From the NCBI GenBank assembly GCA_036488085.1, contig DASXHZ010000054.1, forward strand, positions 1-39,580: a stretch of DNA of 39,580 nt, in the 5' to 3' direction. This stretch comes from DASXHZ01 sp036488085. GTDB taxonomy: Bacteria; Acidobacteriota; Thermoanaerobaculia; Gp7-AA8. The position numbers were made by a program, and so were the translations under genes. The notes beneath the pieces were generated by a model, which was not told where the DNA came from, searched no databases, and saw only the letters and a program-made list of their open reading frames with translations. Of the stretch, positions 23,844 through 30,764 are shown piece after piece. Position 1 is the first letter of the stretch. Each line of letters begins with the position of its first letter.

Positions 23844-24128
23844 TTACTCGGGCGCAGGCGCCGCTCGTCGCCGGAACTGCTCGCGGTTGTCGAGGATCTC
23901 TTTCATGGCATCCGCGGCGTTGAGGCCGAGGGCGTGGGTGATTGTGATGAAGCTCTGGAGGCTCGGCGTGTTGCCGCCACGCTCGATGACGCCGAGGTAG
24001 TTCGGGTGCAATCCGGTAGCGCTGCCGAGTTGCTGCAACGTCCAGCCGTGCTGCATCCGCAGCTTCTTCACGATTAGTCCGAAGCAGATGGCGTCTCGAT
24101 CGCGGGAGGCTCCTCTTTGCTCTGTCAT
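23844..24128 (-). CDS. XRE-family transcriptional regulator (94 aa)
   Basis: The helix-turn-helix domain spans about residues 16-70: FGLIVKKLRMQHGWTLQQLGSATGLHPNYLGVIERG. The remaining residues (SFITITHALGLNAADAMKEIL) complete the five-helix fold. The ATG at 24126-24128 is used because the domain begins soon after it. The convergent response-regulator gene ends 6 bases away. Upstream of its start lies the array of TCTATGGA-type boxes at 24153-24520, whose first box begins 25 bases from the ATG. That makes this protein the obvious candidate to bind the array, although no binding is shown. Confidence 0.9.
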   Translation of the reverse strand: MTEQRGASRDRDAICFGLIVKKLRMQHGWTLQQLGSATGLHPNYLGVIERGGNTPSLQSFITITHALGLNAADAMKEILDNREQFRRRAAPAPE

Positions 24129-24152
24129 GCTCCCGAATTGTACTTCAGGTCG

Positions 24153-24520
24153 TCTATGGATTTGGTTCGTCACTGATGGAAGGCCGCTGAGCAACTCTAT
24201 GGAGTTGTCGACGTTCCTCAGTTGATGAAAGAGTGGCTTCCCGATGCGCGATGACTAAATTTATAGAGTTAATTGACACAACATAAAAGCACTTGTGCAA
24301 ATCCTTGGAGTTAACCAAGTCGCTCAGGGGAGTGGCAAAGCACTCTCGCGAAGCTGTCGAGTGCATCTATGGAGATCATCCGATGCTCTTCATGAGAACA
24401 TTTTAAATCCAAGGATTGCTGACGACGCTCGGTGGAGCGTGCCTGCGCTCATGGAAAGCTCCCCAGCAAATCTATGGAGATCACCCATGACCAATTTGAA
24501 GATCAAGCTAACTCCATAGA
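24153..24520. repeat. Array of eight TCTATGGA-type boxes with alternating 42/64 spacing
   Basis: This is the only stretch over 300 bases without a gene (24129-24553), and it is AT-richer than its surroundings. Boxes start at 24153, 24196, 24260 (TTTATAGA), 24302 (TCCTTGGA), 24366, 24408 (TCCAAGGA), 24471 and 24513 (TCCATAGA, inverted). Start-to-start distances are 43, 64, 42, 64, 42, 63 and 42, giving a unit of about 106 bases. The flanks are partly shared: GAGTT or GAGATCA follows several boxes. Two long gaps carry a 5-bp stem, 6-base loop hairpin at the same offset (24330-24345, 24435-24450). The array lies between the XRE gene and the cytochrome genes. Confidence 0.8.
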
Positions 24521-24553
24521 TGTGATGGCCCTCTCCTTGCCACCTCATTCGTC

Positions 24554-25288
24554 GTGGCATTCGTGGTCTTCGCAGTCGCCGCGATCGCGTGGGCGCTCTC
24601 GCTGCTGCGCTGGGCGGTCGCGAAACGAGGTCGTGGCACCACGTTGATGTGGGTACTGGCGACCGTCGCGGCGGTCGCCGGGGCAATCTCGGTCGCCGGA
24701 GACGTGCGTTCGATCGCGGGCGTGGTGCGAGCGCCAGACGCGGACGTGCAGATCCGCATCATCCGCAGGCCGACATGGTGGCAGCTCGACTACGCGCGCC
24801 GCGGGGTCGCCTTCACGACCGCGAACGAGTTGCACATACCGGCGCATGAACGCGTGCGCCTGTCGTGGGTCGGCATCCGCGTCCCCTCCTCGGAGTCGAT
24901 GATCGTCGCCGACAGACCGTCCGTCACGCGCATCGAGAATCTGCGCGTCATTGCCGATGTGCCTGACGAGTTCGATCGCTGGTTCGCGAACGAGGCGCGG
25001 CCCGCCAGCGCCGCGGAGGCGCAAGGTTTCCTCTTCCGCAACGCCGGCTGCGGCTACTGCCACGTCGTCCGCGGAGTCTCGAACGAGGCGTTCTTCGTCG
25101 CGCCCGACCTGACGCACTTCAGCTCGCGAACGACGATCGCGGCGACGCGTTACCTGAACGACAAGGGCATGCTCTCCGGCTGGGTGGTCCATTCGCGCGG
25201 CCTGAAGTCGCGCAGTGAGATGCCGGGCAATCCGCTCGCTCCCAACGATCTGCACGCGGTCGTCGCGTTCCTCGAATCGCTGCGCTAG
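24554..25288 (+). CDS. Cytochrome c oxidase subunit II-like protein with c-heme domain, no CuA site
   Basis: From GTG 24554, 244 aa. Two transmembrane helices (3-20, 30-48) are followed by a cupredoxin-like remnant: PTWWQLDY (73-80, cf. QWYW of CoxB), TTANELHIPAHERVRLSW (88-105). A C-terminal cytochrome c domain has CGYCH (166-170) and a likely Met ligand at M223. The CuA ligand set (Cys-x-Glu-x3-Cys-x3-His-x2-Met) is absent, so it cannot be a normal subunit II. No subunit I gene is in the window. The start is doubtful: hydrophobic codons continue upstream of the GTG to 24512, where a TAA next to the last array box closes the frame, so the N-terminus may be truncated. Confidence 0.72.
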   Translation: MAFVVFAVAAIAWALSLLRWAVAKRGRGTTLMWVLATVAAVAGAISVAGDVRSIAGVVRAPDADVQIRIIRRPTWWQLDYARRGVAFTTANELHIPAHERVRLSWVGIRVPSSESMIVADRPSVTRIENLRVIADVPDEFDRWFANEARPASAAEAQGFLFRNAGCGYCHVVRGVSNEAFFVAPDLTHFSSRTTIAATRYLNDKGMLSGWVVHSRGLKSRSEMPGNPLAPNDLHAVVAFLESLR

Positions 25289-25292
25289 AGCC

Positions 25293-25721
25293 ATGAAGCC
25301 GGAGCTGCCACCGCACGACCAACTCCTCATCGGCTGCTTCCGGCTCTGCGTCCTCGCCTCCCTCGGCATCTTCGCGGCCGGCGCTCTGGCGCTGCTCCTC
25401 GCCTGGCGCCACGCCCCTGCCGATAATCCACCCGCCGGCTACCTCGGCTCCCCCGCGCACGGTTGCGCTCTCGTCTCCCAGTACGGTTGCATCGCATGCC
25501 ACGACGTTACGAGCGAGGAGCCGCGCGGAATGGTCGGCCCGCCGCTGACCGGCATGGCCAACCGCAGCTACATCGCCGGCCGCTTCCCCAACGAGCCGAT
25601 CGACGTGCAGCAGTGGCTGCGACACCCGCAGTCGATGAAGCCCGGCACCACGATGCCCGACCTAGGCGTCAATGAGCGTGACGCGGGGGACATGGCGGCG
25701 TATCTCGCGACATTACGGTGA
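25293..25721 (+). CDS. Membrane-anchored monoheme cytochrome c
   Basis: This 142-aa protein has an N-terminal transmembrane anchor (about 11-37). A class I cytochrome c domain follows with CIACH (66-70), a conserved VGPPLTGMANR segment and a Met ligand in TTMPDL (M121). Heme attachment would occur in the periplasm. The ATG at 25293 follows the stop of the oxidase-like gene by 4 bases, so the two form an electron-transfer operon. The donor and acceptor are not encoded here. The downstream gene converges, with only 4 bases between stops. Confidence 0.9.
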   Translation: MKPELPPHDQLLIGCFRLCVLASLGIFAAGALALLLAWRHAPADNPPAGYLGSPAHGCALVSQYGCIACHDVTSEEPRGMVGPPLTGMANRSYIAGRFPNEPIDVQQWLRHPQSMKPGTTMPDLGVNERDAGDMAAYLATLR

Positions 25722-25725
25722 CGTG

Positions 25726-27705
25726 TTAATAAGAAACGACCTTGACGGCCTTCGCCACAATCCCAGCGAGCAAACATGACGCGAGGCCGGATGGGATGGA
25801 TCCTATCGAGCCACTTAGTGCCTCCAGCAAGGCCAGCGCGGCATCGTGCTCCGAGGGCGCCAACAGCGGCACAACGCTCTCGCCTACCCGTTCGAGCAGC
25901 GAGCCGTTGAGCTCGAGGTCGCCCTGATCAAGTTCGCGCAACTCGCCCAAAATGGATGGCACATGATCATCATCCTGCGATACCGCCGAGTCAATGTTCC
26001 GCAAATCGACGCTGAAGCTCTTCATATCCTGAAGCAACGCCAACTCCCGGCCGTGACGGCCCGCACTGATAGCAGCAGCAGCAGCCCTGAACTGCGCCAT
26101 CGGGTCGTGGATACTCTCGGTCGCCTCTTCGAGCCATCTTAGAACCTTATAGCTACGGTTGAACACCTCGCGGACCGTATGTATCACCTCGGCCAGATCC
26201 GCGTCGCGAAAATGAGCGAGGCTGTTCCGAAGATCACCCAGTATTCGAAGACTGTCGATGATCCCCGACTCGACTTTGAATACGTGCTGCAACAATGCAT
26301 GACCATTCCACGCCGGATAAATTCGCTCGCCCCATACTCTCAGGCCCCATTTTCGCCAATTGGAATCGGACGCCTTCAACACCGATTGCCATTTCTGCGC
26401 GTCCCCGCCAAATATCGAATCCGTAACATAGGACGCCAATGCGAGATTTGCGCGCTCCACATGGTCACGAATCACAGTCACCCCTGCATTTGTAACGCGC
26501 GAGGCGTTCTGCTCAATCAGGCCGGTGACCAATTCAATCACCGCCGCGTAAAGCGGATTCGCCGAATAGGACGTCAGATACAGCGAGTCGACAGTCAGCT
26601 CCTGGTAAAGATTGAGCACGCGAAGCTGCAAGTACGGCTCCAGATCGGCAAATTGACTGGCATGCAGCTCTGACACCTGCGCGAGCAGTTCATCGGAAAT
26701 CGGCCTCAACACCTGATCAACAACCTTCTTCATCTGGCGTCGCCGCTCGTCGAGTGCGATGTCCGTCGTCGAGTATCGCTCTTTCGCCACGACATAGCGC
26801 GCAACGACTAACGTCTCAGTGTTCTCGATTGAGTGATCCACGGTCAACAAGCGGACCGTGACGCTATCCAATTGCGCCTGGTCATCACATATCAATTCCA
26901 GTAGATATTGAGGACGGCCTTGAAGCCTGTAGAGAGCCACGACCGGCATCCCATGGCCTGCCTGCGCGTCTTTGTTGAATGCGATCAGTTTACGTTCCAA
27001 GGCCGCTTTGGCGACAGCGCTCAATTCGCGAAGCGATATCGTCACAAACGCCCGCAGCCGGCCGGTCTGAAGATGATTCTCCCTTACGACGACGCCGACA
27101 ACCAAGCCGTCGCCAACCAGACGCCTCACCTCGTCATCCGAGGCCCTGTCAGCGGATTGCGACAGGATTCGATCCACATATTGAGCATCGAGTGACGAGC
27201 GAGACACCGGCCGCAGCTCTTCGTGGCCGAGATAGTATGGAACTGTCACGACCGACAATACGGTCGACGTCACACCTATATCATCGAGCTTTTTCTCGAA
27301 CTCACGCGCTTGGTCCTCCGTGGCGCTTATCCGAATGACAAAGTCCGTATCGCCATAGCAGGTCGCGTAGGAAACGTTGCTTTTTTCCAGATACTCCAGC
27401 AGCTCATGAAAGCGCGACGGCCGGCTATGCACCAGATAAAACCTGACATGCCGGTGAAGGTATTGGCTCCAATAAACGGGGTTGGGCACCAGAGACAACG
27501 TAAATACCGAGCCAACATCCGCCTCGCTGATTACCTGCTCGATCTTCTCACTTGGTATTCCCACGGCCGAAAGAAGTGGTCGTACACGCTCAATCGCCTT
27601 TGGCAGATAATCCGACGGCCGCGTCTCAGACGTTGGCTCGAGAGCCAGAACGTCGAGCTCCTGACTCATCGCCAGCAGAACGATACGCTCCAAAAGGTCT
27701 TTCAT
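25726..27705 (-). CDS. Large protein with two Lrp/RAM-like domains and HEPN-type motif (candidate effector)
   Basis: 659 aa, no signal peptide or membrane helix. Residues about 86-155 look like an Lrp/AsnC (RAM) alpha-beta sandwich (VRFYLVHSR, FHELLEYLEKS, YGDTDFVIRISA, GVTSTVLSVVTV). A second, weaker copy is at about 218-305 (RAFVTISL, MPVVALYRLQG, QYLLELICDD, TETLVVARYVV). A helical region from about 435 to 530 contains RNSLAH (493-498), the Rx4H signature of HEPN domains, many of which are RNases in toxin and phage-defence systems; it resembles Swt1-type HEPN. Base composition is visibly lower in GC than the flanks, with different codon use, suggesting transfer. It is encoded 67 bases after the P-loop ATPase gene. 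The domain calls are by eye. Confidence 0.75.
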   Translation of the reverse strand: MKDLLERIVLLAMSQELDVLALEPTSETRPSDYLPKAIERVRPLLSAVGIPSEKIEQVISEADVGSVFTLSLVPNPVYWSQYLHRHVRFYLVHSRPSRFHELLEYLEKSNVSYATCYGDTDFVIRISATEDQAREFEKKLDDIGVTSTVLSVVTVPYYLGHEELRPVSRSSLDAQYVDRILSQSADRASDDEVRRLVGDGLVVGVVVRENHLQTGRLRAFVTISLRELSAVAKAALERKLIAFNKDAQAGHGMPVVALYRLQGRPQYLLELICDDQAQLDSVTVRLLTVDHSIENTETLVVARYVVAKERYSTTDIALDERRRQMKKVVDQVLRPISDELLAQVSELHASQFADLEPYLQLRVLNLYQELTVDSLYLTSYSANPLYAAVIELVTGLIEQNASRVTNAGVTVIRDHVERANLALASYVTDSIFGGDAQKWQSVLKASDSNWRKWGLRVWGERIYPAWNGHALLQHVFKVESGIIDSLRILGDLRNSLAHFRDADLAEVIHTVREVFNRSYKVLRWLEEATESIHDPMAQFRAAAAAISAGRHGRELALLQDMKSFSVDLRNIDSAVSQDDDHVPSILGELRELDQGDLELNGSLLERVGESVVPLLAPSEHDAALALLEALSGSIGSIPSGLASCLLAGIVAKAVKVVSY

Positions 27706-27772
27706 GACAAGACCGCACCACTACCTTTCTGCGACATCTGCGAATCGTACCATCAATGGCGCCGGCGTTTCG

Positions 27773-29380
27773 CTAGATCCCGATGGGACTCGCCGTATCC
27801 ATAGATTGGGGAGAAAAGTATTCGAGCACCTTCGAGTGGAGAATTAACCCGTACGAAATACTGCCCAGCCGCGACAAGCTGTCGAGGAGCTTGGTGATCC
27901 CACCATCCCAGTTGTATTCGAACCAGCTCCATCGCTCATGATGAGTACCGTCGTCCGCCGTGAACCGCCGATGGGCCTCATCCCGAGTCAGAAACGCGCC
28001 GACCAGGTCGGCCGCCGAAGCCGTTAACGGAACCGCTGTAACTCCGGCAATCCCGGCCTCCCATAACAGATCGAGGGCGCGGACGACCGGTATTTCAATC
28101 TCGTCCATTCGCCGCTTGAGCTCAGCCTTGTCGAACGGAATCGAGAGGCCGTGCAGACGGCCGACGATCGCGCCCATCTCAGGGTATCGGCGGCTCGCTT
28201 CGATAATGAGGTCGTCGGAGGCGCGAGGACACTCGCGGTGGAAGGTCTCCCTCACGACGTCCGCCTTGACTCTACCGCCGCTCCCAAAGAGCACGTCGTC
28301 GACGTCACAGGCCAGTTTTTCAGCTTGGGCCTCGACGCTTAATCGAGCCAGGCGCTGTAGGTCTCGCGCCCGGTGGTGGGTGTGTCGCAGGAAATAGTCG
28401 AATGAATCTTCGACAATGCGCGGTCGGCAGATACCGTTCGGTATTCCGGTCTCGAAAAGAGTAGACCAGGCATCCACGCCTTTTTCGGTAAACCGCCGTC
28501 CAACGCGACGGTACTCAAACTCGATTCGCCGGTTGATGAATTCTCTGAGCTTGGCGCGCGTCCACTGGACGTTGCCGATGTACTGCCTCAGCTTCTGAGG
28601 AAAGTCGAGCGACTCCGGTTGGAAGCGATGCCACGGCAATGTGATTCTCAGGTTGACACGGTTTGCAGCAGTGGGCTGGAAATGGCTTTGAAAGACATTC
28701 AGTAGCGATCCGACCATGTTGGTCGCGAGACTCTGCTGGCGTTCCAGCATCGAATGAGGCGTCTCGATCGGCTCGACGGCTACACCCGGTACAGGCTCAC
28801 CGTGGCGAATGTCGGCGAGGCAGCGGAGTACATTGAGTAGGGCCTCGTCATCAATGACTGCCGTTACTGATTCCTGTACCTCGTGAACGGCTCTGGCGCG
28901 GGCACTCTCGCCTGTAATGGCCGCAATGACGTTGGGGATTTGTGACCACAAGGTGCGATGCGCGTGTTTGGCAGAAGCAACACGGTGGACGAAGCGCCAG
29001 TGGTCCCCGGAGTTTTGAACGTATTTGTCGGCCAATCGGGAGAGAACATTGCAATATGTCCTGATCAGCTCGCCCTTCCAGAGATGCTCGAGCGTTCTGC
29101 GCACAAAACGAGGATCATCACTGAACTGACGCTCGAGCTCCGCTAACGCGTTGAGGTCCAGCGTACGCTCGTCGATGTACCAGATACGTGAATAGTCGGC
29201 CTCAGGCGGCAGGAGCTCCGACATCTGCTTGTTATTAAGCAGAAGGAGCGCGGACTTGCCGGTCCCCCAGCGTCCTGTGAGGATCGGCTTCTGGGTTTCA
29301 GGACTGTTGATTCGGACGAAACACTCAGAAAGAAGTTCGTCGAGCTCGGCATTTTCGTTTCCGAAAATCGGATCTTGCAT
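27773..29380 (-). CDS. P-loop ATPase (Sll1717-like) of the candidate two-gene system
   Basis: 535 aa from ATG 29378-29380, chosen because GAGGGAG sits just before it; an in-frame GTG at 29393-29395 would add five residues. Walker A is GRWGTGKS (36-43), preceded by DPIFGNENAELDELLSECFV, which resembles Sll1717-type P-loop proteins. A Walker B cannot be placed with confidence. The middle and C-terminal halves are helical (RAKLREFINRRIEFEYRRVG; THHRARDLQRLARLSVEA) with a winged-helix-like tail (ALDLLWEAGIAGV). GC is lower than the flanks. It is the first gene of a pair with the HEPN-motif protein, so it is the likely NTP-dependent switch of that system. Confidence 0.82.
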   Translation of the reverse strand: MQDPIFGNENAELDELLSECFVRINSPETQKPILTGRWGTGKSALLLLNNKQMSELLPPEADYSRIWYIDERTLDLNALAELERQFSDDPRFVRRTLEHLWKGELIRTYCNVLSRLADKYVQNSGDHWRFVHRVASAKHAHRTLWSQIPNVIAAITGESARARAVHEVQESVTAVIDDEALLNVLRCLADIRHGEPVPGVAVEPIETPHSMLERQQSLATNMVGSLLNVFQSHFQPTAANRVNLRITLPWHRFQPESLDFPQKLRQYIGNVQWTRAKLREFINRRIEFEYRRVGRRFTEKGVDAWSTLFETGIPNGICRPRIVEDSFDYFLRHTHHRARDLQRLARLSVEAQAEKLACDVDDVLFGSGGRVKADVVRETFHRECPRASDDLIIEASRRYPEMGAIVGRLHGLSIPFDKAELKRRMDEIEIPVVRALDLLWEAGIAGVTAVPLTASAADLVGAFLTRDEAHRRFTADDGTHHERWSWFEYNWDGGITKLLDSLSRLGSISYGLILHSKVLEYFSPQSMDTASPIGI

Positions 29381-29460
29381 AGCTCCCTCGGCCACCCCTT
29401 GCCAAGGAGTGTCGCTCGGCGGTAGTTTCCTACCCGCTATTTCCGCGGCGCCGTGCAGCC

Positions 29461-29469
29461 TGTTACAAT
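29461..29469 (+). promoter_or_regulatory. Extended -10 promoter element for the SLT-like gene
   Basis: TGTTACAAT matches an extended -10 (TGnTAtAAT) and ends 18 bases before the ATG at 29488. No convincing -35 is seen, as is usual for extended -10 promoters. The rest of 29381-29487 shows no gene. Confidence 0.35.
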
Positions 29470-29487
29470 AACCACCGGTCCATCCCG

Positions 29488-30729
29488 ATGAAACGACAGC
29501 TACCGTGGCTCGCAGCGGTCATCCTTCCGTTTTGTGCCGGCGCATCGGCGTACGTCGCGCTGTTGCCCGATGAGCCGATGCCGGCGAGGCCGCCGGCCAT
29601 CCGGCAGGCAACGATCGACACGGAGCCACCCGCCGCTCCGGAGCTGCCGCCATCCGAGCCGTCGGCCGCCGTCCCGACGCTGAGCGAGTCGGCGAAGCAT
29701 GAGATCGATCAGCGCGAACATGCGCTGGCCGCCGAGCTGCGGAAGATGTGGACGACCGACCCGGAAAAGCTCGTCAACGTCATCGACGACGCCTCGATGA
29801 GCGCCCCCGTGTCGCCGTCGGTGTCGATGCTCCTCGCCATCGCGCACGCGGAGACGAACGGACACATCCTCGATGTCTCGGAAGCGGGCGCCGTCGGCCT
29901 CGCCCAGGCGACGCCGGTCGCGATCCGCCAGGAGAACATGTTCGACGGCGGGAAGATGTTCGTCACCGCCGACTATCTGGCCGGCTCGCGCGCGTACATC
30001 ATGAAGAAGCCGCTCGGCGACGCCGACACGATCGCGTCGCTGATCGTCGCGCACGACTCCGCCGAGACCCGCGCGAAGGCGCTCCGCCTCCTCGACTCCG
30101 CGGTCACCTTGCGGCGTGAAGGCGTCGACGAGCTCGCGCTCCTCGAGATCTTCGCGTCCGAGCGCTATCCGAAGTCGATCGAGAATGCCGACCAGCACAA
30201 TCAAGAAGTCTTGCAGCGCCTGAAGACGTTGCTGAAGCGCGGCACGCGCGCGCAGCTACGCACGTTCCGCGACAAGACGCGGCGCGAGTATCGCGCGCTC
30301 AAGCAGACGCAGGTCGTCACCTGGGCGCGCTATCAGCACGACCTCATCGCAAAGCGCGACCGCATGCTGGAGCAGCACTTCCACGCGCCGGCGAAACGGG
30401 TCTGGAAGGAAGCGCCGTACGAAGCCGGGGAGTACCTCGGCGACGCGCTCGACGTCCGATTCTCCGCGCGCAAGCAGGCGGCGTTTCTCGTTCGCCATCT
30501 CGAGCGCAAGGCGCAGGAGGCGAAGAAGCTCGGCGGCCACCGTGATCTCAACGAGATGACCGCCGCGCTCTACAACGGCGGCTCGCACAACGTGAAGCGG
30601 ATGCTGGCCGGTCTCATCGTCTCGCTCCCCGAAACGCAGCGCTACATGAAGAAGGTCCCCGCCACCGCCCGCCGCCTCGAGCTCGCCGCCGGCACGTACG
30701 ACGTCTCGCACGAGCGCACGCTGCGGTAA
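29488..30729 (+). CDS. Lytic-transglycosylase-like protein with split SLT domain
   Basis: This 413-aa protein has an N-terminal signal or anchor helix (5-24) and a Pro-rich linker (30-65). The SLT-like core begins at about 112: LLAIAHAETNG, with E122 in the catalytic-Glu position, then SEAGAVGLAQATPVA (131-145). The second half of the SLT signature, AALYNGGSHNV with YNGG at 362-365, comes about 215 residues later, after a helical, charged insert rich in Arg and Lys (RALKQTQVVTWARYQHDLIAKRD). Lytic transglycosylases cleave peptidoglycan between MurNAc and GlcNAc in the periplasm. Ordinary SLT domains span about 120 residues, so the insert is unusual. It has its own promoter-like element and stands alone. 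Confidence 0.75.
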   Translation: MKRQLPWLAAVILPFCAGASAYVALLPDEPMPARPPAIRQATIDTEPPAAPELPPSEPSAAVPTLSESAKHEIDQREHALAAELRKMWTTDPEKLVNVIDDASMSAPVSPSVSMLLAIAHAETNGHILDVSEAGAVGLAQATPVAIRQENMFDGGKMFVTADYLAGSRAYIMKKPLGDADTIASLIVAHDSAETRAKALRLLDSAVTLRREGVDELALLEIFASERYPKSIENADQHNQEVLQRLKTLLKRGTRAQLRTFRDKTRREYRALKQTQVVTWARYQHDLIAKRDRMLEQHFHAPAKRVWKEAPYEAGEYLGDALDVRFSARKQAAFLVRHLERKAQEAKKLGGHRDLNEMTAALYNGGSHNVKRMLAGLIVSLPETQRYMKKVPATARRLELAAGTYDVSHERTLR

Positions 30730-30764
30730 CGCCGCTCAGCACCGTTCTTGCTCCGCCGCGTGTA

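Noticed and set aside
24302..24365. Integron attC site (the start GTTAACCAAGTCGCTCAGG resembles an attC R''/L'' half)
   Set aside because: No matching GTTRRRY end on the other side, no long imperfect stem joining the ends, no integrase gene; the other units do not keep the resemblance.
24153..24520. CRISPR array
   Set aside because: Repeated part is only about 8-14 bases, both orientations occur, spacing alternates 42/64 and no cas gene is present.
27798..27805. Another TCCATAGA box near the end of the P-loop ATPase gene
   Set aside because: A single 8-mer inside coding sequence with no shared flanks; about one such match is expected by chance in a window this size.
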